Assembly: GCF_902810445.1 (NCBI RefSeq)
Contig: NZ_LR778175.1
Coordinates: forward strand, 1,631,001 to 1,695,000
Direction of reading: 5' to 3'
DNA length: 64,000 nt
From: Candidatus Nitrosacidococcus tergens
Lineage (GTDB): Bacteria; Pseudomonadota; Gammaproteobacteria; Nitrosococcales; Nitrosococcaceae
Shown piece after piece: positions 1-7,874 of this stretch (positions are counted from its first letter, which is position 1; each line of letters opens with the position of its first letter). A model generated the notes under the pieces. That model was not told where the DNA came from, searched no databases, and saw nothing but the letters and a program-made list of their open reading frames with translations. The position numbers and the translations under genes were made by a program.

Positions 1-579
1 AAAATCTAATTGTTGCTCTAATTCATGTACCTGTCCATCTATTCGAATTCGAAGAAATCCTTGCTGAGCTAAATATTCCAGTATTCTTCTACCTCCATTT
101 TTTACCTTACTCGTAATAGGGGCAAGAATCATATAAGTTGCCCCTATAGAAAGTTTGAGTATTTCCTCAGTTATCTGAGAAATAGTTTTAGCCTGCGGAA
201 TAACACCATGATCTGGACAATGTGGCGTTCCTACTCTGGCATAGAGAAGCCGTAAATAATCATAAATTTCAGTGATGGTGCCTACAGTAGATCGAGGATT
301 ATAACTAGATCCTCTTTGACCAATCGCAATGGTAGGAGAGAGTCCTTCGATATGATCTACTTCTGGAGGTATCATCATGGGCAAAAATTGGCGCGCATAG
401 GCAGATAAAGATTCCATATATCGACGTTGCCCTTCAGCATGAAGAGTATTAAATGCTAGAGATGATTTTCCAGATCCAGAAGGTCCAGTAATTACAATTA
501 ATTTATTGCGAGGTAAATCTAAATTAATTCCCTTTAAGTTATGAGTGCGAACGCCTCGAATTGAAATATAATCCGTCAT
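1..579 (-). CDS. uvrA: UvrA, excinuclease ABC subunit A (N-terminal part, cut by window edge)
   Basis: UvrA is the damage-recognising ATPase of nucleotide excision repair; with UvrB it scans DNA and loads UvrB at lesions. The 193 codons visible start with MTDYISIRGVRTHNLKGI and contain the first Walker A (GPSGSGKSS, about residues 32-40), followed by the typical YMESLSAYARQF and a GLSPTIAIGQ signature-type stretch. The frame is open to base 1, so about four fifths of the protein lies outside. It is divergent from the MFS gene at 660, an arrangement common in gammaproteobacteria next to ssb. ATG at 579-577 is the natural start because the homologous N-terminus begins there. Confidence 0.97.
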   Translation of the reverse strand, partial: MTDYISIRGVRTHNLKGINLDLPRNKLIVITGPSGSGKSSLAFNTLHAEGQRRYMESLSAYARQFLPMMIPPEVDHIEGLSPTIAIGQRGSSYNPRSTVGTITEIYDYLRLLYARVGTPHCPDHGVIPQAKTISQITEEILKLSIGATYMILAPITSKVKNGGRRILEYLAQQGFLRIRIDGQVHELEQQLDF

Positions 580-659
580 TTTTTTAATTTATACTTAAAA
601 CATCTTGATAAAATATATCTTTCTTGCACATCAGTTAATCACAATTACCCTGAGGAAAT

Positions 660-2054
660 ATGAGTCAAAATAAAGAAAAACACTTCACCCTTGGAATGAC
701 CCCTGTTGAGCGTCGTGGCCTATTCTCTTTAATCGGAATTTATGCCCTGCGGATGTTAGGGTTATTCCTTATCCTACCTGTATTCTCCCTCTATGCTCAT
801 GATCTCGAAGGTGCTACTCCTTCTTTGATCGGGCTAGCACTAGGTGCCTATGGTATTACCCAAGCTATATTACAAATCCCCTTTGGCTTATTATCCGACA
901 GAATTGGTCGAAAACCAGTGATTACTGGTGGATTAATTCTATTTGCAATTGGTAGCGCAGTAGCAGCTATGGCAACGACTATTACCGGGGTAATTATTGG
1001 TCGTGCTTTACAAGGAAGCGGTGCTATTGCTGCTGCCATTATGGCATTAGTCGCTGATTTAACTCGGGAAGAACAACGCACTAAAGCTATGGCTATGATT
1101 GGCCTATCTATCGGCGTGGCATTTGCCTTTGCCCTTGGGGTTGGGCCTGTGCTCAACCGTTGGATTGGGGTGCCAGGCTTATTTTGGATGACAGCAATTT
1201 TAGCAATTCTTGCAATTGGTGTACTTAATTTTGGCGTACCTAAAGTCACTGCCCCTCGCCATCACTCAGATGTGGAGCCTGCTCCTAAGCAGTTTTTACG
1301 AATTTTAAAAGATGGGCAAATCATGCGTCTAGCTTTGGGCATTTTTATGCTCCATGTGCTACTCACGGCTACCTTTGTGGTACTGCCTATTAGTCTGCGA
1401 GATGAAAGTGGACTGGCTTCAGCAAGTCATGGTTATGTTTACTTACCAATTCTCATTCTTTCTATCTTAACCATGGTACCTTTTATCATTTTGGCAGAAA
1501 AAAAACGCCGAATGAAAGAAGTATTTGTAGGGGCAGTCATCACCCTTGGGATTGCAGAGCTGATTTGGGTGTTTTTCCATACTTCTTTAGCCTTAACAAT
1601 AGTGGCTCTTTGGCTATTTTTCAGCGCTTTTAACTTACTTGAAGCTACCCTTCCTTCATTGGTCTCTAAAAGAAGCCCGGCAGGAAGTAAAGGTACTGCC
1701 ATGGGGGTATACTCTACCTGTCAATTTTTAGGTGCTTTTATTGGGGGTTGGAGTGGCGGTACTGTATACGGTCAGTTTAGTTTTACAGGTGCTTTTATTT
1801 TTGGTGCTATTGTTGTACTACTTTGGCTTTATTTTGCCTTTACCATGATTCCACCTAAACACTTGAGAAGCCATATTCTATCTGTAGGTAATCTCAATCC
1901 GAATGAAGCCGATGCCTTAGCAAAACGTCTTTCAGAAATTGCCGGGGTAGATGATGCAGTTGTAGTTCCTGATGAAGGAGTAGCTTATCTGAAAATCGAC
2001 GATGAGCATTTAGATCAGGCGGCACTAGATAGTATTCATCCTGTTATCTCATAA
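660..2054 (+). CDS. yajR: MFS transporter with C-terminal YAM domain, YajR type
   Basis: A 464-residue inner-membrane major facilitator protein with 12 expected helices. Motif A is seen as GLLSDRIGRKP (about residues 76-86) and motif-B-like RALQGSGAIAAA (about 114-125). About 65 residues after the last helix (from NLNPNEADALAKRL) form a cytosolic ferredoxin-like tail as in E. coli YajR (the YAM domain), whose sequence is strongly similar throughout. The substrate of YajR proteins is not established; drug or metabolite export is the usual guess. A good ribosome site (TGAGGA, 4 bases before ATG) fixes the start. It precedes ssb by 42 bases and diverges from uvrA, a common gammaproteobacterial order. 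Confidence 0.93.
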   Translation: MSQNKEKHFTLGMTPVERRGLFSLIGIYALRMLGLFLILPVFSLYAHDLEGATPSLIGLALGAYGITQAILQIPFGLLSDRIGRKPVITGGLILFAIGSAVAAMATTITGVIIGRALQGSGAIAAAIMALVADLTREEQRTKAMAMIGLSIGVAFAFALGVGPVLNRWIGVPGLFWMTAILAILAIGVLNFGVPKVTAPRHHSDVEPAPKQFLRILKDGQIMRLALGIFMLHVLLTATFVVLPISLRDESGLASASHGYVYLPILILSILTMVPFIILAEKKRRMKEVFVGAVITLGIAELIWVFFHTSLALTIVALWLFFSAFNLLEATLPSLVSKRSPAGSKGTAMGVYSTCQFLGAFIGGWSGGTVYGQFSFTGAFIFGAIVVLLWLYFAFTMIPPKHLRSHILSVGNLNPNEADALAKRLSEIAGVDDAVVVPDEGVAYLKIDDEHLDQAALDSIHPVIS

Positions 2055-2096
2055 TCTGCATAACTTTAATTTAAAAAAAATAGAGAGTATATCAAT

Positions 2097-2603
2097 ATGG
2101 CAAGAGGAATTAACAAAGTCATCTTAATTGGTAATTTAGGTCGAGATCCAGAAGTACGCTATACCCCAAATGGGGCAGCGATAGCCAACCTTACTCTTGC
2201 AACTTCAGAAGGCTGGAAAGATAAAAATACCGGAGAAACACAAGAGCGTACGGAATGGCATCGGGTGGTCTGCTTTAATCGTCTAGGAGAAATTGCCGGT
2301 CAATATTTAAAAAAAGGAATGAAAGTCTATATTGAAGGACGACTCCAAACTCGAAAATGGCAAGGTCAAGATGGACAAGATCGTTACACCACTGAAATTA
2401 TCGCAGGAGATTTACAGATGCTGGATCGAGTGGGCAGTAGTAGCGAATCTTCTTATGGAGATAATTATAGCCAATCTAGTCCAACAGATAATTTTCATCA
2501 TAACGGACCTTGGAGCGATCCCTCAGGGCCTTCTTCAGAAAAACATAAAACAAATCCATTCCCTCATTCCATGGAAGATCCAGATGATGATATTCCTTTT
2601 TAG
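2097..2603 (+). CDS. ssb: Single-stranded DNA-binding protein
   Basis: SSB coats single-stranded DNA during replication, repair and recombination and recruits partner proteins. The 168-residue protein has the OB fold in the first ~110 residues (opening ARGINKVILIGNLGRDPEVR, with TEWHRVVCFNRLGE and YIEGRLQTRKW). A Ser/Gly/Asn-rich flexible linker of about 45 residues follows, then the acidic protein-docking tip ending MEDPDDDIPF. The length is normal for proteobacterial SSB. The gene follows yajR closely and may share its transcript; uvrA lies just beyond, so this is a repair and replication corner. Confidence 0.98.
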   Translation: MARGINKVILIGNLGRDPEVRYTPNGAAIANLTLATSEGWKDKNTGETQERTEWHRVVCFNRLGEIAGQYLKKGMKVYIEGRLQTRKWQGQDGQDRYTTEIIAGDLQMLDRVGSSSESSYGDNYSQSSPTDNFHHNGPWSDPSGPSSEKHKTNPFPHSMEDPDDDIPF

Positions 2604-2666
2604 CCCTGATAAATATTAGAGAGTATTTCTAATAGTGTTGTGCTGGTAGTTGCTGAGTAACATAAG

Positions 2667-3593
2667 GTGTTAGCACCAGATCTCGTTAAACTTATTGATG
2701 ATAAAGCGGCAGCAGAGTGTGGTATTACTAGTTTACGCTACTCTTCTGTATATATTCGACAATTAAATGAACATATAAATGGCACTTGTAAGCTTACTGC
2801 TCATGAAATTAAAACAAAAATTGGTTATTTAGCTGGCTGTTTAACGATTACCCTCAATTATCCAATGCAGGAGTTAAAGTTTTTAAGAGCTCGCCTTTGT
2901 GAAGGGCAAATTGATAGAGAGCAAAAATTTTATAGGGTTAATGATTTGTCGTATATCAATCAACCGACTGACTCTTTTCCTAAAGCTGGCAGATTAAACA
3001 AAGCAGGTCAAGCGTTGTTCTACGCATCCTTAATTGTTAAAAAAGATGATACTGCATTGAGGGTTGTGTTATCTGAAGTTGCTGCTAAAGAGCTCGATCG
3101 CCTTAATGTACTTCGCTCTCATCAAAAAACTGGAAGTGACTTAAACTTACGGATTATTGGAATATGGGATCTAGTTAGGCAGGATGAAAAACCATATTAC
3201 TTGAGCGAAAATAGCTTTAATTATTGCAAAGAAGCTAAAAAGTATATGGCTCAAAAATTTGATCCTAAACTGTTATTAGCCTATGAGCTAACTGATCGAT
3301 TCTTTAACGATATTTTGTCTCGTGAAGGAAGTGATGCGTTGTATCAGGTCACATCGCATCTTAGTTCCATCTTCATAGGAGATAAGGATAAGACTGATGG
3401 ATTGTTGTATTCATCAGTTCAAGCTAAAGGTGAGCCAGTAGTTGCTTTAACTCCAAAAGCTGTGGACTATAAATTAGAGCACCAATTTGTTTGTGACGTA
3501 TTGATTGAGAAACACTTTGGCTATGAATTTTATGAACCCAATACTACAGCAGTAGCTAAAATAGACAAGAAAACAGGCAAACTTGAATGGTAA
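2667..3593 (+). CDS. RES-domain protein (possible NAD-targeting toxin-like protein)
   Basis: 308 residues, GTG start right after an in-frame TAA, with no good ribosome site, so the start is uncertain. The middle and C-terminal parts carry the layout of the RES domain: FYR (88-90), AGRLNKAGQALFYAS (107-121), and DGLLYSSVQ (244-252) followed by a hydrophobic strand ending VALTP. RES domains have an ADP-ribosyltransferase-like fold; characterised ones are NAD-degrading toxins paired with Xre-type antitoxins. This one has about 85 extra N-terminal residues and no antitoxin gene next to it: ssb is upstream, and about 270 gene-free bases followed by a minus-strand methyltransferase lie downstream. 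It could therefore be a solitary relative with another role. Family assignment is by eye; function is inference. Confidence 0.7.
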   Translation: MLAPDLVKLIDDKAAAECGITSLRYSSVYIRQLNEHINGTCKLTAHEIKTKIGYLAGCLTITLNYPMQELKFLRARLCEGQIDREQKFYRVNDLSYINQPTDSFPKAGRLNKAGQALFYASLIVKKDDTALRVVLSEVAAKELDRLNVLRSHQKTGSDLNLRIIGIWDLVRQDEKPYYLSENSFNYCKEAKKYMAQKFDPKLLLAYELTDRFFNDILSREGSDALYQVTSHLSSIFIGDKDKTDGLLYSSVQAKGEPVVALTPKAVDYKLEHQFVCDVLIEKHFGYEFYEPNTTAVAKIDKKTGKLEW

Positions 3594-3866
3594 TGAAACT
3601 TGAATTTTAGTTTCATTAAGTTGAGTAACATGGAACTACTGTAGTAATTTTTTGGTTGAGTTAATTAAGCTGAAATTCTTTGACGAGTAATTAAAGATCT
3701 TTCAGGGTAGTCCAGATTTGTTAATAGGTAATAATTGCTATTAATGGAATATCAAAGCCTAAGCCTTGAATCTAAACTATAAATACTCACTTTAATGCAA
3801 CTTGCAATTACTCCGAGAGAAGTGGTAATGGAGAATTTAAGTAAACTCTCTAGATTAGATTCAACT

Positions 3867-5000
3867 TCATTTTTCAATTAAAAAAATAAATTCTTGATTA
3901 GGTTTTTCTGCTTCTGGTATCCATTTGTTTGACCATCGCATATTTGCCATCACATTCTTTTTATAGTCTATTTTCAGTATTTTTATTAAACTGCCATGGC
4001 GATTTAAGATGGAATTTAACTCTTCAGCCGTTGCTTTTCCTCCAGAGCTATAAGATAAGGCAATATATTTGGCATCAATACCTTGTATCAAATCTTCAAT
4101 GGCTTTTACCGCAATAAAATTGCCCTGTTTATCTTTACGAAACTCTTCAAAAATAGAACCTGCGGTAGTATCTGAACTATCTTTTCTTCTTAACGCTTTA
4201 CCAAATAGCTCAGGCTTATCATTTTTACAAATAGTAGACCAAATATGATAATAAGCAGCATAACGTACTCTTGAAGGAGGCATTTTCTCATTGTTAGAAC
4301 CATAAGGGGGATCTAAATAAGCAAAGTCTACTTTAATGTTTTTGATCGCTTCAAAAATATCTCCTTTTAAAACAGTGTGATCTTGAGTATTTTCAAATAT
4401 CTTTGGTACTTTTAAGTTCATTGTTTTATAGGATCGAGGAGACCACTCTTTCAAATAAGAAGAGAAATGCCCTAGGGTATTATCTACTTCATCCATAGCA
4501 AGGATAAGACTAGTTAATACCACTGCTCTATCTACTTCAGATAGGCTCAATCTATCTATTTCATCTCTAATCCCATCGAGCTTTCTTGTGTTATGTATCT
4601 GCCAAGGTTTTTTGCTACCATCTGGCTGTATCGCCTTTCCTGTAAAATCATAACCCCCATAATGTTGAGTAAACCAGCCATCATACCCTTTTATAGGGTT
4701 TAAATAATCAATCAGTTCTTGGTATTCAGATAGCTTTTTTTTATTTTTTAAATAACACGTACCAAAAATATAAGACCACTCTGAAATATCATTACTAATT
4801 ACTTTAAACCCAGTTTTCGCAAAGGCTTGGGAAACACGAGTAGTTCCAGAAAATCCATCAAATACGGTTTTAATGCTTAATTGATTAATTAAGGGCAGGA
4901 GATAGGAAATAAGCTTTAGCTTTGAACCAGCGTATTTAATGCCTTGGGTATTGGGTATATTTAAGCTATTTCTAAAGAGTGATAAGGTTGGGTTATACAT
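3867..5000 (-). CDS. Adenine-specific DNA methyltransferase, D12 class
   Basis: A 377-residue N6-adenine DNA methyltransferase. Near the N-terminus is IKYAGSKLKLISYLLPLI, typical of the D12/Dam group; the SAM-binding motif I follows (TVFDGFSGTTRVSQAFA, about 45-61); the catalytic DPPY motif is DPPYGSNN at about 230-237. The spacing suggests target recognition in the region between. No restriction endonuclease is recognisable beside it, so it is either an orphan methylase or the surviving half of a restriction-modification pair. A TTG codon lies directly before the ATG at 5000; the ATG, preceded by an A/G-rich stretch, is preferred. It converges with the RES-domain gene. The recognition sequence cannot be read from the protein. 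Confidence 0.9.
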   Translation of the reverse strand: MYNPTLSLFRNSLNIPNTQGIKYAGSKLKLISYLLPLINQLSIKTVFDGFSGTTRVSQAFAKTGFKVISNDISEWSYIFGTCYLKNKKKLSEYQELIDYLNPIKGYDGWFTQHYGGYDFTGKAIQPDGSKKPWQIHNTRKLDGIRDEIDRLSLSEVDRAVVLTSLILAMDEVDNTLGHFSSYLKEWSPRSYKTMNLKVPKIFENTQDHTVLKGDIFEAIKNIKVDFAYLDPPYGSNNEKMPPSRVRYAAYYHIWSTICKNDKPELFGKALRRKDSSDTTAGSIFEEFRKDKQGNFIAVKAIEDLIQGIDAKYIALSYSSGGKATAEELNSILNRHGSLIKILKIDYKKNVMANMRWSNKWIPEAEKPNQEFIFLIEK

Positions 5001-5013
5001 CAATCTTTTTTTC

Positions 5014-5220
5014 TTATTTTAGATTGGCTATATTCTCCTTGATTTTTTCTAAGGGCGGCTTCTTGGCCTGAGCTTCGGAATATAAGCATATAAGAAAATA
5101 GCTTAAAGCATTAGCTGCTACATTCTCGCACCTTACTTCACATATGTAGTTCTAAAAAATTGTAAACTGGGTGTTTTCTCCCCATTCTATCGACTTTTTT
5201 ATAGCAATAGCATTTATCAT
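5014..5220 (-). pseudogene. Possible decayed small gene upstream of the methyltransferase
   Basis: Reading the minus strand from ATG at 5220 gives 22 codons, an in-frame TAG (5154-5152), then 45 more open codons to TAA at 5016-5014, just 13 bases before the methyltransferase ATG. The second part (ending LEKIKENIANLK) looks protein-like in composition and sits in the same orientation as the methylase. It could be a broken small partner or regulator gene. Open frames of this length also occur by chance in AT-rich DNA and I recognise no family, so this is only a candidate. Confidence 0.25.
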
Positions 5221-5233
5221 AAATTTTTGGCCT

Positions 5234-5713
5234 TCAAGGTGCATAATAGCAAGTATCCACTTGCTTACCTGCATGATCTGCATCTACATGTAATGAAAAA
5301 TATTTATTGATTTTCACTTCAGCTTGTATTGTTCCCGTATACTCTTTTCCATTTACGGATTTAAATTTTCCGCTGCCAGTAATGGCTCCTTTGGGAATCA
5401 CTCCTTCGCAGGCAAATTTAAAAGTCACTGTTTTTTTAGGCTTACTTCGATCAGTAATTTTACATTGCTGCTTTGCTTCAGGGGGCAATACTTGCTGGAT
5501 AAACGTCTCTGGCTCAAAAGCCCCTGGAAGCTGGCAGGTTTGAAAGTGTAAGGTTTGTGGTTTAAATGCGGATATTGTACTGGTTTTTTGTTTTACACTT
5601 ACTGTCCAGTCAATTAAGTTACCATTATCAGATATTGGTGAATCTTGTGTAGCTACTGTCACTAAGGGAATAATACTACTTAAATAGAGTAGAAAAAATT
5701 TCTTTAGATACAT
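5234..5713 (-). CDS. Exported DUF3617-like protein
   Basis: 159 residues with a signal peptide (MYLKKFFLLYLSSIIPLVTVA, hydrophobic core about 5-20), so probably periplasmic. The rest resembles the DUF3617 layout. A WTVSVKQ strand comes first, then a cysteine-containing strand (FQTCQLPGAF). Next are a C-K-I-T-D segment and a FKFACEG strand. A GSGKFKSVNGKEYTGTIQAE stretch follows, and the protein ends with a cysteine (VDTCYYAP). Four cysteines could form two disulfides. DUF3617 proteins have no established function. The gene stands alone on the minus strand, divergent from the membrane-protein gene that follows. The family call is from pattern memory and could be wrong; the export prediction is firmer. 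Confidence 0.6.
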   Translation of the reverse strand: MYLKKFFLLYLSSIIPLVTVATQDSPISDNGNLIDWTVSVKQKTSTISAFKPQTLHFQTCQLPGAFEPETFIQQVLPPEAKQQCKITDRSKPKKTVTFKFACEGVIPKGAITGSGKFKSVNGKEYTGTIQAEVKINKYFSLHVDADHAGKQVDTCYYAP

Positions 5714-5824
5714 AAACTGATTTATCTACTTTGAAGCAAAAAATTATTAAGCCAAACGGCATTTAGGTTTTTAGTATGGTCTGTATAATACCCACCATAG
5801 CAATATGACTTACCTTTGTACGTT

Positions 5825-6559
5825 ATGAAAAATAATACTGAAACTAAAAAGGATCTTCATAATTACATTATTGCAGCATTTACATTCATTTCCATCGCTG
5901 CAACTTTATATTTAGACTCTGATTCTACTTTAGAGCTACAAAATCGGATTGGGATGTTTGCTTGGACTTGCTTATTAGTTGCTTTATATTGGGAAAGCCC
6001 GCTGGTTCGCACTCAGGTATTAGTAGCGGTAGCCTTTGCAACTGTAGGAGAGCATTTTGCTTCTGTGTATATGCAAGGGTATATTTACCGATTTCATAAT
6101 GTACCTGCTTATGTACCTCCAGGCCATGGGTTTGTTTATTTAACCGCAGTTGCTTTTGCTCGCTCAAAGTTTTTTGATCAGCATTTTAATAAAGTTAAAA
6201 TTTTTGTATTTACTGCAGGAATCGCTTGGTCTATTTGGGGTTTTACTGGAGCATCTCAAAGAGATGCGCTAGGCGCTATGCTATTCGCTATTTTTATATT
6301 TTCGGTTTACTCTGGCCGATCTCCTAAAGTGTATCTAGGTGCGTTTTTTGTAACGACTTGGCTAGAACTAATCGGTGTATCCTATGGCACTTGGCGTTGG
6401 GTAGCCAGTGAGCCAATTTTTCAACTTTCTCAGGGAAATCCACCAAGTGGTGTTGCTGCTTGGTATTGTTTGGTGGATGCGGTAGCATTAGGAATTGCCC
6501 CAAAAATACTTAATGTCTTTAATCAAATTAAAATTTCGTGGCAAAGAAAATGGGAATAA
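5825..6559 (+). CDS. Conserved polytopic membrane protein of unknown function
   Basis: 244 residues with about six or seven hydrophobic segments (for example YIIAAFTFISIAATLYL, GMFAWTCLLVALYW, IFVFTAGIAWSIWGF, GAMLFAIFIFSVY). Conserved-looking polar patches lie between helices: GEHFASVYMQGYIYRFHNVP, YVPPGHGFVYLTA (about 96-108), and ELIGVSYGTWRW (about 187-198) followed by GNPPSGVAAWYCLVDA. His, Glu and Arg residues in these patches suggest a membrane enzyme or cofactor binder rather than a simple transporter, but I cannot name the family. A TTG nine bases upstream would add three residues; ATG at 5825 is preferred. It converges with the lipoprotein gene, the stop codons being only about 7 bases apart. 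Confidence 0.75.
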   Translation: MKNNTETKKDLHNYIIAAFTFISIAATLYLDSDSTLELQNRIGMFAWTCLLVALYWESPLVRTQVLVAVAFATVGEHFASVYMQGYIYRFHNVPAYVPPGHGFVYLTAVAFARSKFFDQHFNKVKIFVFTAGIAWSIWGFTGASQRDALGAMLFAIFIFSVYSGRSPKVYLGAFFVTTWLELIGVSYGTWRWVASEPIFQLSQGNPPSGVAAWYCLVDAVALGIAPKILNVFNQIKISWQRKWE

Positions 6560-6566
6560 ATAAAAA

Positions 6567-7016
6567 TTATTCCCACCCTTCTACATCGTAGCCTGCTTCT
6601 TTTAAGCAGCGATTGACAAAGTTAATATAAGTGGAATTGGTTACTTGTCTTCCCGTACCATTAATAAATTCTCGCATTAATCCATAGGCTGCTCCACTGG
6701 CTGCACCTACCGTAGCACCTTTTAGTGCATCTCCTATAATCGCTCCTCCGACTACGCCTGAAACTGCTCCCATTCCTGCATTAGCTACTGAATTTTCTAC
6801 CGTCCTAACAGCATTACTTTTAGTGCTAGAATTTGCACCTGCAGTTTCTGCCATTTCACGACATTTTTGAATATCTTGTAGAGACTGTTTTGCTCCTACC
6901 TCATTAAAATGATCATTGGGATATAAGACGGGTCTTGGTCTTGCACAGCTAGTAATAATTAAAATACTACTTAGTAAAAGAAAAATATAAATTGTTTTTG
7001 AGAAACTGATAATCAT
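6567..7016 (-). CDS. Glycine-zipper lipoprotein
   Basis: 149 residues. The N-terminus is a lipoprotein signal with a lipobox ending ITSC (Cys about residue 24), so the mature protein is lipid-anchored, probably to the outer membrane. The centre has a glycine-zipper region (GMGAVSGVVGGAIIGDA, then GATVGAASGAAYGLMREF, about 80-115) as found in small surface lipoproteins that insert in or oligomerise at membranes. Two cysteines flank this (KCREMAE and NRCLKEAGYDVEGW). It lies 45 bases downstream of the coiled-coil exported protein on the same strand, so the two may be co-transcribed envelope proteins. No specific function is claimed. Confidence 0.8.
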   Translation of the reverse strand: MIISFSKTIYIFLLLSSILIITSCARPRPVLYPNDHFNEVGAKQSLQDIQKCREMAETAGANSSTKSNAVRTVENSVANAGMGAVSGVVGGAIIGDALKGATVGAASGAAYGLMREFINGTGRQVTNSTYINFVNRCLKEAGYDVEGWE

Positions 7017-7061
7017 TACCTTTGTGTGATTTTATATTGTAATAGGTATTGAGTATTAATA

Positions 7062-7682
7062 TTATTTTTTCTGGTTGTTTAATTTTACCTTCGCCATAAA
7101 TGAGCTTAATGATTCGCTTGCCTGTTTCATTTGTTGTAATAGTTCTTCAGTTATAGGGTCTTGCTTACGCATGGCAGTAATTGTTTCTGTAGAAAGGTTA
7201 TCAGCATCTTTTCTTACTTGTTCATCTTTCATCGCTTCTTGACTTATTTTTTGAAGCTCAATATTTTTCTTTTCATATTCACGAGTGAGATCAATTCGTT
7301 TTTCTTCTTCCAATTCTGGATCTTGTAAAGCGTCTTGAATCGCTCTGATTCTTGCGAGAATAGGCTGAGGATCGTGACCTTGTTTAGCCATGGTTTCTAA
7401 CACAAGTGCTTGGTATTGATCCATTTCTTTTTTTAGTTGGGGATTTATCGTAATTGCATTTTCTCGAATCTTATCAAGCTGCATTTCAACCGCATATATT
7501 TTTAATTGTAGTTTTTGATACTCTTTCATTTGCTCAGTGTTAAGTGTGTTGAGCTGATCTAAAGTAGGTGATGGGGGATTAGGATAATCCTCACCATAAA
7601 CAATAGTAATGAATATACAAAAACTAAAAATAAAGATAAAAAAAGTTTTTTTTATACTTTGAAAAAGAAAAGAGAGCACCAT
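7062..7682 (-). CDS. Exported coiled-coil protein of unknown function
   Basis: 206 residues: a hydrophobic signal segment (about 8-30, ending near TIVYGED), then an almost wholly helical, charged region with heptad-like spacing (LNTLNTEQMKEYQKLQLK, LDLTREYEKKN-type stretches, LQKISQEAMKDEQ). The mature protein has no cysteine, unlike the neighbouring lipoprotein. It is probably periplasmic. The ribosome site before ATG 7682 is weak, but no later ATG precedes the signal peptide. It reads towards the glycine-zipper lipoprotein, with which it may form an operon. I recognise no family; a structural or chaperone-like envelope role is only a guess. Confidence 0.7.
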   Translation of the reverse strand: MVLSFLFQSIKKTFFIFIFSFCIFITIVYGEDYPNPPSPTLDQLNTLNTEQMKEYQKLQLKIYAVEMQLDKIRENAITINPQLKKEMDQYQALVLETMAKQGHDPQPILARIRAIQDALQDPELEEEKRIDLTREYEKKNIELQKISQEAMKDEQVRKDADNLSTETITAMRKQDPITEELLQQMKQASESLSSFMAKVKLNNQKK

Positions 7683-7874
7683 GTATGTTTTTTTCCAGAA
7701 AAATAAATATTTTTGTAGAGAAATATCTTTTTATAAATAAATGAGTTTTATATTCTAAATTAATCTAGTTGCTTATTTTGTGATAAAAAGCGTATAAAAC
7801 TATATATAGCACATTAATAATTTATGGTAAGGTTTTATACCTATATATCGTAGGGGTAATAAATAGATTACTAG

